Assembly: GCA_009192285.1 (NCBI GenBank)
Contig: CM018606.1
Span: 2,408,081-2,472,080, forward strand
DNA from: Morchella semilibera
Lineage: Eukaryota; Ascomycota; Pezizomycetes; Pezizales; Morchellaceae
DNA length: 64,000 nucleotides
Direction of reading: 5' to 3'
Shown here: piece by piece, positions 23,305-35,369 of the stretch
Position numbering within the stretch: the first letter of the stretch is position 1
Layout of the letters: each line of letters begins with the position of its first letter
Position numbers and translations under genes: made by a program
Notes under the pieces: generated by a model
Seen by the model: the letters and a program-made list of their open reading frames with translations, nothing else
Database searches by the model: none
Told to the model about the DNA's origin: nothing

Positions 23305-24573
23305 TGTGGTGATGTATGAAGTATCAATCAGTTAGCCACATTGAAATCTCTCACTAAATAACGAGTGATAATGTATGATTCCGAAAAAAGCAATTCACAC
23401 TCAGAATACAGTTCGACCACATTAAGATCCACCAGAAGCTACAGAATAGGATTTAACAATCGCAAACTCCATCTAAACATACTGGATGTTAGTTCTAGTT
23501 CACATACATGCTTCGCCCTCTACCTCTGATGTGGCCCCTCAAATAAAATAACAAAAGAATACAGTCTGCGACGTAGTACAAACGCTTTCTCGAAAGTTAA
23601 CTTGCTATGGTCGCCGCCTCAACATTATGTAGACTGTAAAAGTCGGCACTAACGATGTTGATATCTTTTGAAGTGCGACTTAGCTGGTGTTAGACGGAGT
23701 ATCACTTTATGACCGTTAAGTGTGATACTGGACGGTGTTGGTGACATGAGTACCGCACCTGAAGAGTACTTAGGTCACATACCTTGAAATGTCGATTAGC
23801 ATGTCGATTATTCTATAAGACTCATACTTACTTCATATGACACGTAGATAAAAGGTGATGGGCTATGGAGAATGTGAAAACGGCTGTTCATGAATGCCAT
23901 ACAGCACCCCTTTGACCTCCACCGCTGGTTTCAGGACCTCATCGGTCTTGGCCAATTGGTGCAAAGGACAAATATATATATAACCAAGCCCAAGACTTTC
24001 AGAAAGACCCCACTTGTAATTGGCATCGATAAGCAATGTGTCAAAGTTGTTGGGGTAGGGCTTGAGCCTTTGAATTACCAACCAAGATGGCAGCGAGGGT
24101 AGTCGGACGAAGCTATCTAGGTTTAACCCCAGTCTACATGATGCGAGACGTCAATCTGCTGTTGCTCCGTACGGTATCCGTCAAAGATACGGATGAGTTC
24201 ATTTCTTGTGAAATGCCTACTCTTTATTTGCCTGTCTTGGCTCGACTGGGATCTTGAGAGCCATCTTAACCCTGGAACCATAGGAAAGGGACCGGAGGTG
24301 GGGAGCCAATGAAAGATCTTGGGGTAAGGGTTCGGTTGGTGCGCTAAACCATTTATCGTAATCGCAGGGCCAGGTCAAGCTTCCCAGCGGGGAAGGCTTG
24401 CATTTTCGCTTAAAATATTAGAAACTAAATACATGTATGTAGATACTCGCACGGATTGTACCATCGGAGATGCAAATAGCTGTAGATGTACTCGCTTTAT
24501 ATCTTGTTGATTTTATTGCTACTCGGCGTTCCATGATTCAATTGGACGCCAATATCGGAACTTCCCGCACATC
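23305..24573. other. Intergenic, no gene seen
   Basis: Short frames only. The last few hundred bases presumably carry the promoter of the RBR ligase gene; one TACATGTA lies at about 24431-24438. Confidence 0.4.
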
Positions 24574-27299
24574 ATGAGCCTGAAAGGCCTTGCAGCACCA
24601 GCCAACTCCCCGCATCGCCTGGACGAAGAAGCTTTGGTGATAGATACATCATCCTTGCATACGATTGGTATCGACATCATCTCTTCAAGAGTAAATTGGT
24701 GTTTCAGTAACTAACTACAGGTATGTAATATCCTACGAGGGATAGTTATTATTATCTAGCTTGCTAATCAACACGTTAGACGCGAAGCTAGGGACAACGA
24801 TAACAAGGATAACTATGCTGGCCCCACGGTACACATCCGACATCGATGCTGCCCGATTAACACTTGTGCGGAGCCTTGAGAATATTCAAAAAGCGCTCCC
24901 GGAGGACCGGCGACGAAGCACTCAGAGCATTTCCACCGCACTAGCTTTCGAGCTTGCAGGAAACAACAACAATAACAGCAACACACTAGTAACGCCAATC
25001 AGCCATCGGGGACAGGGAGTTGGGAAAGATGATGATGCGTGGAAGAAACACCTTCGGCCTAGTGAGATCATGGCCCTTGAGGGTCAACTCGAGGTTCTGC
25101 AGCAGGATATGAGGGATCTCAATAACATCCAGGCGCGACATATACAGCAGTGGCGGTACGCCGAAGAGGAGGAGCAAGCTCCTCAACTGCATAAACTAAG
25201 AAGGGTTGGTGAAGCTGCCGTGCTACCGCAGGCCAGCTGTCGGCAACCCAATAGCTCCTCCATCCCCTCCAGCTCCTCGGACGTGCGAATTTCGACAGCT
25301 GACAAAGATTCACGCTTGCTTTACCCCGCCTCGGGCTCTTCAAATGGGAGGCCCCACAAGCAGCAACAGAAGCATCAACCAGCAACAGAGAGACATCCGC
25401 TTATGCAGAAGCCCATGAGCTCGAGGGATATTCGCCCCATTAGTACGAAGGTGAACTCACGTTCCAGGAATAACCTATCAAAAGCTGCTACAGCTCCCCG
25501 ATGGCAGGCTACAACGCCTAAGGTCATATCACCTACATCATCGGCCAACGTGTCCTCCAGCCCCGTCGAGAAAGTGCAGCATTACATGGACCAATACAAT
25601 AGCCGGACTGCGGGTAGAGGGTTGATGGCGGGCAAGAGTTTAGCTGGATCCGAGAGTAGCCACAAAAACCACCGAAGCTCCATGTCGAGCGGGGTAAAAC
25701 GACATAGTATTGGGGAGAGGAAGGTTCGATTTGTCGAAGAAGATGTACAAGGATTCCAAGAACCGACAAATGGATCAAGTAGAGAGACAGATAACACTAA
25801 AGGTCAAAAGTCATTACCTACATCATCATCATCATCATCCTCACTATCCTCTTCCTCATCAATATCTAGGACCGTGACGTCATCTTGGAGAAAGGACAAT
25901 CCGGGGTTGTTTGACACACATTCACTATCTACTGACGACGACGGAGATATATCTCCACGAGCTTCTACAAGTTCCCAAACGGATGGCGCCGTCACCGAAA
26001 GTCGGTCAACAGTGGAGCCCCAAATGAATGCTTCTACCGTTAGAGATGGAAGAGCGAAGATGACACAGAGGAAAAAGAGTTTGCTCATGAGGTTTTTCTC
26101 CATGAAAGGTAGAAAAAATGGTTCTATGTCTTCTAGGAGCTCTACGTCCTCAAGCCGGAAGTCTACGTCCTCGAAGTGGAGTTCTACATCCTCGAGGAGT
26201 AGTGTATATGAGCAGGATGTCCATCCAGTGTGGGGCCAAATAGTAGCTGGGAATGAACCTAAATCAACTACCACTTCATCCTTGCCAAGTCCTGCCGGAA
26301 GCAACCATAACAGTACACCACTACCCAAAGCTAATTCAGCAACAAACATGCCAATCAGAAGTCTGCTGAGGAAACATTCAGTGAGCTTGTTGAACAAATT
26401 TACCGGGAAGGATGGCAAGGCCACTGGCACATCATTAGCATCAGTTGCAGAGGGGACCCAAATCCAGGCCCTGTCTCAATGCGTGGTGTGTCTTGAAGAG
26501 TTTGCCAAAAATTCCATGATTCAAGTTCCCGCGGAATGTTTGCATTCCTATTGCAAAAACTGCTTAAAAGGTATGTTATATATGTAAATGCTGATTTCCT
26601 AGGGACAAAATTATGGTTCTGGAAAAGAGTTGGCTTACATGGTTTGGGCGTGGGTTGGCCTTTAGTTCTATTTACCCGTGCCCTGGATGACCCCCACGAC
26701 TCATTCCCAGTCAAGTGTTGCGGGATAACAACAATCGACGCCTCCGTAGCGGGTACCATACTAAATGCGAATAAGATTGCGCGCTATAATGAACTGATGC
26801 TTGAATACGAAACGGCCGATAAAACCTACTGCTACAACAAGCGTTGCAGTGCATTTGTCCCACCAGCAAACATCCAAATGGATGATGCAAAATGTCGAAA
26901 ATGCCGGCGGATAACGTGTACGCACTGCAAGAAAGGGAAACACCGAGGGGTCTGTATCGAGGATCGTGAAAGTATGGAAGTACGTATCTATAATTGATCT
27001 TATATGCCGTTACCCTTTCCTGGTACGGCATTAATTATATCGTGAGGTGTATTGATGGATAGGTTTTGCAAGTTGGAAAAAACATTGGATGGGTACAGTG
27101 CCACAAATGTCAACATCTAGTGGAAAAGTCGGGTGTATGTCAGCAGTAAGTTTCACCATATGTGACTTGTCTTGTCACGTCTTCTAACTATCTGTCCAAA
27201 TCTAGCATTACCTGTCATTGCAATGCGGAATTCTGCTATAAATGCGGTCGAGAGTGGAAAACGTGTGTGAGGTCAGGATCTTGTTATCTGCTAACATAG
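24574..27299 (+). CDS. RBR-type (RING1-IBR-RING2) E3 ubiquitin ligase
   Basis: Modelled exons: 24574-24667 (least certain), 24792-26570, 26666-26979, 27063-27145 and 27206-27299, about 787 aa. RING1 is CVVCLEEFAKNSMIQVPAEC, then LHSYCKNCLK, split by an intron. The following exon gives PVKCCG and the IBR domain (YCYNKRCSAFVPP with CRKCRRITCTHCKKGKH). RING2 is split over two exons: WVQCHKCQHLVEKSGVCQ then ITCHCNAEFCYKCGREWKTC, holding the expected catalytic Cys. RBR ligases take ubiquitin from an E2 onto the RING2 Cys before transfer to the substrate. The N-terminal ~550 residues are Ser-rich and mostly disordered, with a helical DIDAARLTLVRSLE segment and a coding minisatellite (26129-26197). 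The start could instead be the ATG at 24815, and the C-terminal tail after WKTC is atypical. Confidence 0.85.
26129..26197 (+). repeat. Coding minisatellite, 21-bp unit, three copies
   Basis: Three successive 21-nt units encode RSSTSSS, RKSTSSK and WSSTSSR (each a variant of x-S/K-S-T-S-S-x) inside the disordered region of the RBR ligase. The unit shows third-base drift (tctacgtcctc versus tctacatcctc), so it is an aged duplication. It may change length between strains. Confidence 0.6.
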
Positions 27300-27388
27300 T
27301 AGGTTCGGGATTTCGCGACAGGGGTACTACTCCTGTCAGTGACGATATCCAGGGTTGCCCTGCAAGGTCCTGTTTCGATATTTCGTTC

Positions 27389-27421
27389 TTATTTATTTAT
27401 TTATTTATTTAATTATTTATT
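27389..27421. repeat. (ATTT)n microsatellite
   Basis: A nearly perfect TTTA/ATTT tetranucleotide run interrupted once by aatt, lying just downstream of the RBR ligase gene. Confidence 0.8.
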
Positions 27422-28515
27422 TGCTTTCCCATTATTTTCGGGCTGATAGAAGGCACCGTCACCGTCGTAGACAAATGTTCGGGAAGCCGAAATAATTAAT
27501 ATCAACCGTGGTCTGATGGTAGATGTGTATCTGTTCATATGTAGCAATATGTCATTTGGGTGCACGTAGGGTGGCACCCGGGCGGACCCAAGTTTGCTTT
27601 CACCAGGGTTAGATATGAGGTTTCAAAAGGGAGCTGGGACTCCAATCGGTCCCGCATACCTGGGATTGAGCCTCCTGTTTCTTCTCGAGCTCCCACACAC
27701 CCCATAATTCATCTAACCATCAAACGTCTTGCACGATTCACGGGTAGGAGACACAACCCTGAGTACTCGCCTCTGCGCGTTTTTTTTCCCCCCCTCTCTT
27801 TCCACCTCCACTCGTTATTCATTTAATTGGGAGGGAATCGATTCCGTACTTGTACCTACGTGTGACAACTGCCGAGCCGAGAAAAAGAGAGGGATTGATA
27901 CCCGACAGACAGGGCAGGGATCAGCTATATTAAAAACCGTTCCTACCTCACCTCAACTTTACTCACAGACCGCTTCACAGCACCACAACCGAGGGACTGG
28001 TTCAGCTCCTGCAAGAAAGCAGACAAGCGTGTGGGTGCATTATTACACTACAAGGGAGAAGCAGCAGCTTCGAGAATATGCCGTTTGTAGACCGGTTAAT
28101 TGTTATGTTGGCCGGTCAGGTTAATTGGAGACCTCATATCAGGACAGAAGTTTGAATTAATGCTCGCCAGCTTGATTACAAAAACCAACCCATTAGCAAG
28201 AAGACAGATTCAAAAACCTATTTGGACGCAACTTTCTGGATTACAATTTCACTTCACGTGGTGAGTATTGAATCGATCATATAAATCCCGACTTGATACA
28301 TAGCTAGTAGCGTAGCTGGTAGGGAAAAAGCAAACACAACCCCCGGCCATGTCAGGAAAAACAAACGCCGAACACCTAGTTAACATTTGTGATAAAACTG
28401 TCTGTCCTGTCTACCAATTCCGGTGGTGGGTAAACATGTAGTCAGTATGATGATGGTGGTGGTGTTAGGATTAGTGGCGGTTGTGCAACTTCGAACATGG
28501 GTTGCTAGAGGCTTT

Positions 28516-28531
28516 GGGGGGGGGGGGGGGG
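28516..28531. repeat. Homopolymer of 16 G
   Basis: Uninterrupted G run. It is a possible G-quadruplex or polymorphic tract and is prone to length error in sequencing. Confidence 0.85.
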
Positions 28532-30280
28532 TTCCACGGTCCTTTAAATTGGGTTAACGTCCGTAACAATACCTAGCAGTACCAGAAGAAACATTACCCC
28601 CACACCACATCCCATCGCCCGGGATTTTTCGTTTTGGGGAGACGGGGGGGGGTACAAAGTGAAACATATGTTTCTTCCGCTAAAGGCGAGGTGCTTCCTA
28701 GTTGTAGTCATTTGTACCTCCCTCTGCGACGACCTCACTCATCACCTCACCTCTTACCGTGCCTTCCTGGCTAGTTAGTACCCATTATCGATGTCCGTTT
28801 TCTACCCCCACAATGTTTCCTGAGAAACGGGGGATAAACACACGCACGCACACATCACACACACACATGGTGCCAATTGACCGATGGAGAGAAAGAGTAG
28901 GTAATAAAAAGGAAACAAGACCAATGCTGCAACGAACCTATTCCAGCCAGGAAGGATAAAAAAAACTTCACTCTCTATCCTTTCTCCTTTATATGAAGTT
29001 CGATCCTCCCGTACTACCTACCTACCCACTTAACCCCTGCCGGGGAAGAATAATATGTCTAATAATGACGAGATTGATAATGATAGGTAAAACAGGCATC
29101 CGAGTTCACCGTGGTGTGCCCTTGTTTCCTTTTGCCTACGTAAGGCTTCTGGAAGATCCACTGTACGTATGCAGAGCGCAGCAACGAGGTACTTGATCAC
29201 TTCAGGCCAAGCTGGGGGGGGGGGAGGTATCGCGCGAGTCACCTCTCCTACCTCCCCATACAACAAGGAACGCGCAGAAATGTCAAAGCGTAGGTGCAGC
29301 AGGCATAGAACACCGAACCAACTTGTTGGATTTTTGTTCCCGATAGCTTGGTACGGGGAGGGGAGGGGGCATGAGGAGGAACAGCCACTAAAAAGTAATT
29401 TCACGGAGCAAGGTGGGTGCGGTGAAAGTTTTCTCGATTAGGGTGGGAGGGGGGGTTAAACATTTCAATTGCACATAATCCTTGACCAGCCTTGGCTATA
29501 AACGAAACTTTTTTGGAGCGAAGATTAGGAAAAGGAGAGTCATTATTGAACTCCTTTTTTTCTTCTTAGGTCACTTATGAGAGTAGAGGTCTAGTTTGAG
29601 AGTCACTTGATGTGGAGGTTGCGGGTATAGGCGTTGCTCGTCGTCGTCGGCGACTTGATCTGTTACTTGAATAATGAGTATTTCATTCACGAACCACTTT
29701 CCTTCGAGAGGTGATTGTGCTGTCGGCCAGGGCTACATACATACATACATACATGCATGCGCACATTCATTCATACATACAAAGAAGCAGACATTCCAAC
29801 CAACAGACAGGGCAGGCAGACATACAGGGCAGATCCTCCATACTCGAGTCTCTCCAATGTGCCTGTCTGACGTATCAGTTGGACGATCTTGCAGCAGGGA
29901 CCTGAGTGTAGTTAATTTCGGTAGAGATCAAGTGGTAAGTAAATAAAAAAAAGAACAGTCATGGGGAGTGGAGAGCCGTAATAAAAAATTCGGCGATTGG
30001 TAGGAGAGGAGAGAGGAGGATTAAGGGAGTATGAAGGGTCGAGGTCTGAGGCCCACACCACCTCCTTCCATGCTGACACTCACCTCACTTAATCCCCTTA
30101 GGTACAGCTTCCCCCCCCCCCCTCTTCCTCCCTTCCAGAGTAGATATAATGCGAGGACTGTCCCCTCACTCCCACGTCCTAACTTTTCATTCAGTATCTG
30201 ATCCCTGATCACACTGCGAACAGAGTTTCAAGACAATTAAGACGAGCGACTCTTTCGATTTGTCCTCCTCTACTGCTACT

Positions 30281-30334
30281 GCCACCACCATCACCACTAC
30301 CACCGTCACCGTCACCGTCACCACCACCACCACT
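30281..30334. repeat. (ACC/ATC/GTC) trinucleotide tract
   Basis: gccaccaccatcaccacta, then repeated ccaccgtcaccgtcacc, then ccaccaccaccac, immediately upstream of the small Cys-rich gene at 30417, so it probably lies in its leader or core promoter. Confidence 0.75.
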
Positions 30335-30416
30335 AGTGCTGCTACTACTGCGCATTGATCGCCCTGCCTATTACCACTACTTCCCCCATAAATCCTTCAA
30401 AATTAAGTCCAAAAAA

Positions 30417-30581
30417 ATGGCCGTTCCTGGTTATTGCCATCACAGTTTTAAAATAATTAAGAGCGAAAACACACTCTTATTATGGCGCTGTGGGATGTGC
30501 GCATCAGGACCACACTGGTTTGTGTTTGAGTGCAAATATTGCAAACTCAAGACCTGTCGTCCTTGTACCTATAACGCTTAA
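30417..30581 (+). CDS. Small Cys-rich protein, C1/ZZ-like zinc-binding pattern (54 aa)
   Basis: Single exon of 54 aa starting MAVPGYCHHSFKII in a strong A-rich context. The frame is open further upstream, but that part is low-complexity. The body shows HHSF, then WRCGMCASGPHW, then FECKYCKLKTCRPC. That gives three CxxC pairs plus a preceding His, the spacing of a compact zinc-binding module similar in look to DC1/C1-like or ZZ fingers. I do not recognise a named family. A similar layout occurs in the protein at 62818-63342. The regular ligand spacing and clean ATG argue for a real gene, but the short length leaves doubt. Confidence 0.6.
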   Translation: MAVPGYCHHSFKIIKSENTLLLWRCGMCASGPHWFVFECKYCKLKTCRPCTYNA

Positions 30582-33500
30582 AAAATCATATCGACCCTTA
30601 CCTCCGAGTCGACAGGTATCATCGAATCTGGATGGGTGCCGGGGCATATGGCGTCAGCGGCGGTGAGCGAGGGGAGAGAACGGGATACTGTGGGAGATGG
30701 AAAGTACATAATGGCAATGGAGTCAGGACCCGAAGCCGAGTTCGATACCTCGAGGGTGCGTTTTTTGACTTTTCGACACAATAATGGGTTAGTACACATT
30801 GGGGTTGGTCTAGCAGAGAGGCCGGGGGTGATGGCATGGGTGGTTCAACAAATCTGTATTATTATTATTATTCCTATCCGGGGAATGGCGTTCATTATTA
30901 TCACTGTGTTGTTTCTTTTGTAATAACCGTTGAGTCGACTGATTGATGGGTTATTCACTTTTTTCTTAAATTCTTACGGGACGATAACCAAGGTATTATT
31001 AGAGTCTTTTGGGTGGGTCATGGATCATATGCATATGGGGCATGATTGGGCGCCTTTGGGAGGGAAAACTTCGGTTTTTTTTTCTTTCCTTTTTTTTCTT
31101 TCTCATTCTTTTATCTCTATTCTTTGGGCTCGGTCTGTATACTAGATTTATGTTTTTCCCCTCCTCGATAGCTCAATTAGTTGGCAAAATATCTTCTTTT
31201 ATCCGGCCAGTCTAATAGTTATCATTTATGCCTTTGGCAACAATCTATTTGTCATGTAACTAGACCCATGTGGTGGGGATAGGCACTATAAAAGCAAACA
31301 TCACTTCAAAAATACGCTATAGGGCCGTAAGTGCCTGGAGCAGTCTCAATTCTTATGATAACCGCATAGAACGATAGAGGCCGAGGAGTGATATTTCAGA
31401 TTTCTATCGCCTGCATAGTATGCGCATACAATTATCATGCTGTAACCCGGCAGAAGCATGATCTGTGGTTCCTCCCAACGGCATGGTCGAGAACATGTGT
31501 GGAGTTTGTAGGTCACATACAAACCTCAGGGTAATGATATCCTCGTCAGTTACCAGTGCTAGTGGACTTAAGACATAAGACTAGTCTGCTCACTATTGAA
31601 TATTGTGCCCTTAGCCACTGCCCACAGTACATTAATGATTTCTGCAACCTAGTCCCACCAGAGAGTTCAACATCTGCTTTTGTTAGCCATTGGCGGTCAA
31701 GGCTAACTTATAGGTTGTCAGGGTGTCTATCTTATCCCAGACAAAATCAAGAGTACTAATCCGTCTTTCTATGCATACATGTAGCACCTTAATCGTTCTT
31801 GAACTGACGTGCTTCTCGAACGTTAAAAATTCCGTTCCTGACCAGAAAAGGCAGCAGTCCTAGCTCCGTCTGACAACTCACCGGTCTTCCGCGCATCTCG
31901 TGTTACCAGCAGTCCAGACCACCTATTGACAACACACAAGCAGACCTCCGAAGAGCGACATGGAAATTATCTTGACAGCCGCATCGCAAACAATGAGTTC
32001 AAAACATCTCTCTAATGAAGATAGCTTCAATGGCCTCTTCCCCTTGGTTGTGTTTGGGCTGATTTTCCATAAGTTTCAAACAATGTTTCAGACCAGTAGT
32101 GTGTCATTAAAGTGAGCGTCTTTTCACACCGCAAAAAGTCTTGACACGTCTTCGTCTCCAAAAATTTCTCCCTAGGCCTCGCATCCAGAAATAAATTCCG
32201 ATCCCAAGCCCTTGGTTAGGCTGAAGATCTCCACTCATCATCTGCGGACGGGTACTATATGACACGTCTTTGGCGTCCTGCATCTTCCCAGATTGAGGTG
32301 TGCAAACACCTGTTCATCCCGATAACTTCGCATGAGTATAAAGCCACCATCCTTTCACGTGTTCTTCATTGGTTCAGCCCAAGAATCTCTGTGTGTACTT
32401 CCCGGATATCATGCTGAAAATGTCCGGTGAATCGACGAAGGCATCCCTTGCACGTCTGTTTGCGTTACTTTGGTCATTCGGATGTGTTAGATGGGTCGCG
32501 TTCCCTAAGGGACTAGAATACTTTGATGCCATAATTCCATTGGGGCAAGTAGAAGCCTAGTCTGCACAACATCCTGCATGTCGGAAAAATCAGAATCTGG
32601 GGACCCCACCTCTTCAACATCTAGTTCTGAAACATCTCACGATTTCACGGGGGAGGCGGTTTCCGATTACCCCTTCACTCGATTCGGCTTTGTACCTAGC
32701 CTAGCTCCTGTTTTTTTTTTTTTCATGTAGATAGCTTATTTAGTGCCCAATGGGGCGTGGGGAAATTTTTCTTTCTTGGCGTTGAGCAACCACTAAGGAT
32801 AATATATCAAACTCTGCTGGGTGACATTAAATATATATCGCCAAAATCACACGGCTCTGCCAACCCGGTCTTGACACGACTGCAGAATATAAATATACCT
32901 GAGCGTGTTGATAAAATACAGCGAGGAAAGAATTTCCGTGGTTCGGCTTGGTTACGGGTAAGTGAGAATGTGCTTGATGGACTTGAGTTTGCATGACCCA
33001 TGTCACTGAAGCATCCTCGGGAAACACATCAAATGCAGGTCGCGATTCCTTATACGGGTTGGCGTAGCTTTGCTGTTGAAGATCGGCAAAATTCTAAATT
33101 GCACGCAAGTGATGGGTGGATAAGCAAGATGGCTCAGAGTAGAGGAGTTCTTTGCTTCAAATGTACGGGGACACACTTACTGAGGTCTCGCCGTTTGATT
33201 TTGATTGCGTGGGCCTCGCCTCCCATCGACATCATCATGATCCATGCATCAATGCTGAGGGTGGAATAACTGGGCAACAGCCGAACTTCAATTCAAAAGG
33301 GAAGAAGCATATGTATCTTGGTCCGGGCCGAAGGACGTGGCCGACTCGCCGTTATCAGCGCCAATACCGGAGGGTTGAATGTTATTTGACCAATTGGGTA
33401 GAATGCAACGGCAGCACACTTCTAGTCTAAATTCAGCAAAGTCGAAGATCAGTGACTAACTTTATCTTCGGTTCATAACTCTGGCTTTCCCGTCTGAATC

Positions 33501-35369
33501 ACAACCGCAATCTTGATACTTCATCAACTTCATGGGATATCACTCGTCGGGCTAAAGTTGAAGATTGAGACTTGTCACTTTTTAAAATTCAGTTTGTATC
33601 ATATCAGCAGGGCTTAGATAATAGAGTCATAGAAAGAGAAGCCCCTAGACTTAGGCCCACACAGGTACCAATGGTATGGCGCAAAGTGAAAGTGTTGTCA
33701 CCTACAAATGTCCATTTCACTCCCCCTGCGGTCAAATGACCGAGGACCAGCATCTTCATTTCGCTACAGGTTTCTTTTTTGTCAAAGCACATTATCTCTC
33801 TATCAGAGACACGACGGGATTAAGTGGTAATCCGGCTGTAAGACATGCTTCAGCTATGTATTGGATTCTCGGCGAATATCTAGCTGTCGTAATGAAGAGC
33901 TACAGTGGATGTAAGCGTCAGCAAAGCTCTCTGGATTACGCACACAGTAAGCTAAAAGACTCGCCATGTTACATATCTCTGAATTTGACCGAATCCGATG
34001 TTCACGATTCCCGTGGGGAATCCTAGATAATGATCAATGCGAAGCGCTGCGGGGGTTCTTGTGCGTAGATGATATCGTTACAAAATAAAGATAGAGCCTA
34101 CTGGGCTAGCGACACATTTCTCCAGTAAATTATTTTCTCAACACGTTAAGCTGAAATATACATTTAATTGTAGTGCAGCGCAGAAAAGGCGGAAAATCGA
34201 CGTTGCCTTGCCATCTCGACGTTGGATGACCGTGGTCGTACGATCAGATGAAGTCTTAAAAACGATAGGTCACAAATATGTGAGACTTCATCGCCAAGTA
34301 CTGGGCTGATGTGGAAGGGTTTCTTCTGCCCTGATGCGGTGAAACCTGTCGTGTCTTTGTCCTATCAAAAAAACAGACTCCGCTATGCGTTATGTTTCGG
34401 GGACTTGCATCCAAGACAGTCAATCCAGATAGAGTATCAACAGGAGCGTTTTGATTCCAACCCCTGTACGACTGATCATGAATAATGTAACTCTATGGGG
34501 CGACGGTTTTTCCTGTCTGATGGCGGCTGGGGGTTTCAAAACCAGTATTCACCTTGGAGACACCCTAAGTTACAATGAAAATCACTATCAGGCAGACCGC
34601 CTTCACCAGATGAGCGAGTGTATGAAATTCAAACTTTGATCGTGGTCTTGAAGGGGAGTTGTTGCAATCGGGCCCAAGCGGGCGCGCCTGTTTGTCACTG
34701 TTCACAGACTGAGTTCAGAGGATCATGTGCTGCCGATGCTAGCAGGAGATTTCCAAGGCGGGCAATGGCGATTCCAAGGTGATGATAGGCTAGTTCATCA
34801 GTTGTCACTCGGATTAAGATGTGTACCTGTCCGAACGGGATACCTGTCCGACCGGTTACATGCTCCTTTCGATGATGTTCTTCTATACCGAAAATGTTAT
34901 AGCACAGTACATGTACATGTATGCAGTAGAGAAACTGGGTAATAAAACCTGAATTTTTTATTTTCACAGTGGGGATCCTTGATTAAGATTGTCTGATAGA
35001 TTGTAGGGAGAGTGGGGGACTTGGTAGTCATAATGTCATGTAGTTGAGGCTCCGAGTACATGTGGGTTAGGGCTTTCCGCGCCTTAACATAAGGCTGTGA
35101 CATGAAGTACGCATTTTGAAGAAGGCTTGGAACGTAGCAACCCAGAAAATTCTTCCCGGGCACTAGCAGGAGCACCCCGCCTTCGGCCTTCAATCTCGTT
35201 TGCTCGTACACCCCCACGAAGAAACTCCCATCGCCTGCTCCAAAAGTACGCAGCTAGCTGGAGCAGAGGCCCAGCTATCCTTAAAGTGCGACTTCATTCT
35301 TTTTATCTTATGCAAATTTTTTGATTTCTTTAATCACCACCCACCCGCCGATAATCCACCGTCCGCAAA
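30582..35369. other. Long intergenic block, no gene seen
   Basis: About 4.8 kb with only short family-less frames on both strands. It contains T-rich runs around 31070-31110, poly-T at 32709-32721 and overlapping TACATGTA copies at about 34904-34921. It may be decayed transposon sequence, but no transposase, integrase or reverse-transcriptase motif could be read. The last ~200 bp should hold the PRPP synthetase promoter. Confidence 0.5.

Larger units (their letters stand above)
27300..30416. other. Intergenic, microsatellite-rich, no gene seen
   Basis: About 3.1 kb. It contains an ATTT repeat (27389-27421), a run of 16 G's (28516-28531), CA-rich runs (28845-28866), a poly-G run near 29214-29224, an ATAC repeat (29734-29760), poly-C near 30109-30122 and a trinucleotide tract (30281-30334). 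The final part is the likely promoter/leader of the small gene at 30417. No protein family is recognisable. Confidence 0.5.

Noticed and set aside
27840-28124. CDNCRAEKKRGID resembling the start of a Zn2Cys6 cluster
   Set aside because: The third and later Cys of the motif are missing and the surrounding frame is low-complexity; treated as coincidence.
31150-31200. tcgatagctcaattagttggc resembling a tRNA D-arm region
   Set aside because: No T-arm, anticodon stem or acceptor stem could be paired nearby.
33676-34026. 116-aa frame with HFATGFFFVKAHYLS in the gene-free block
   Set aside because: No recognisable domain and average length for chance frames in this composition.
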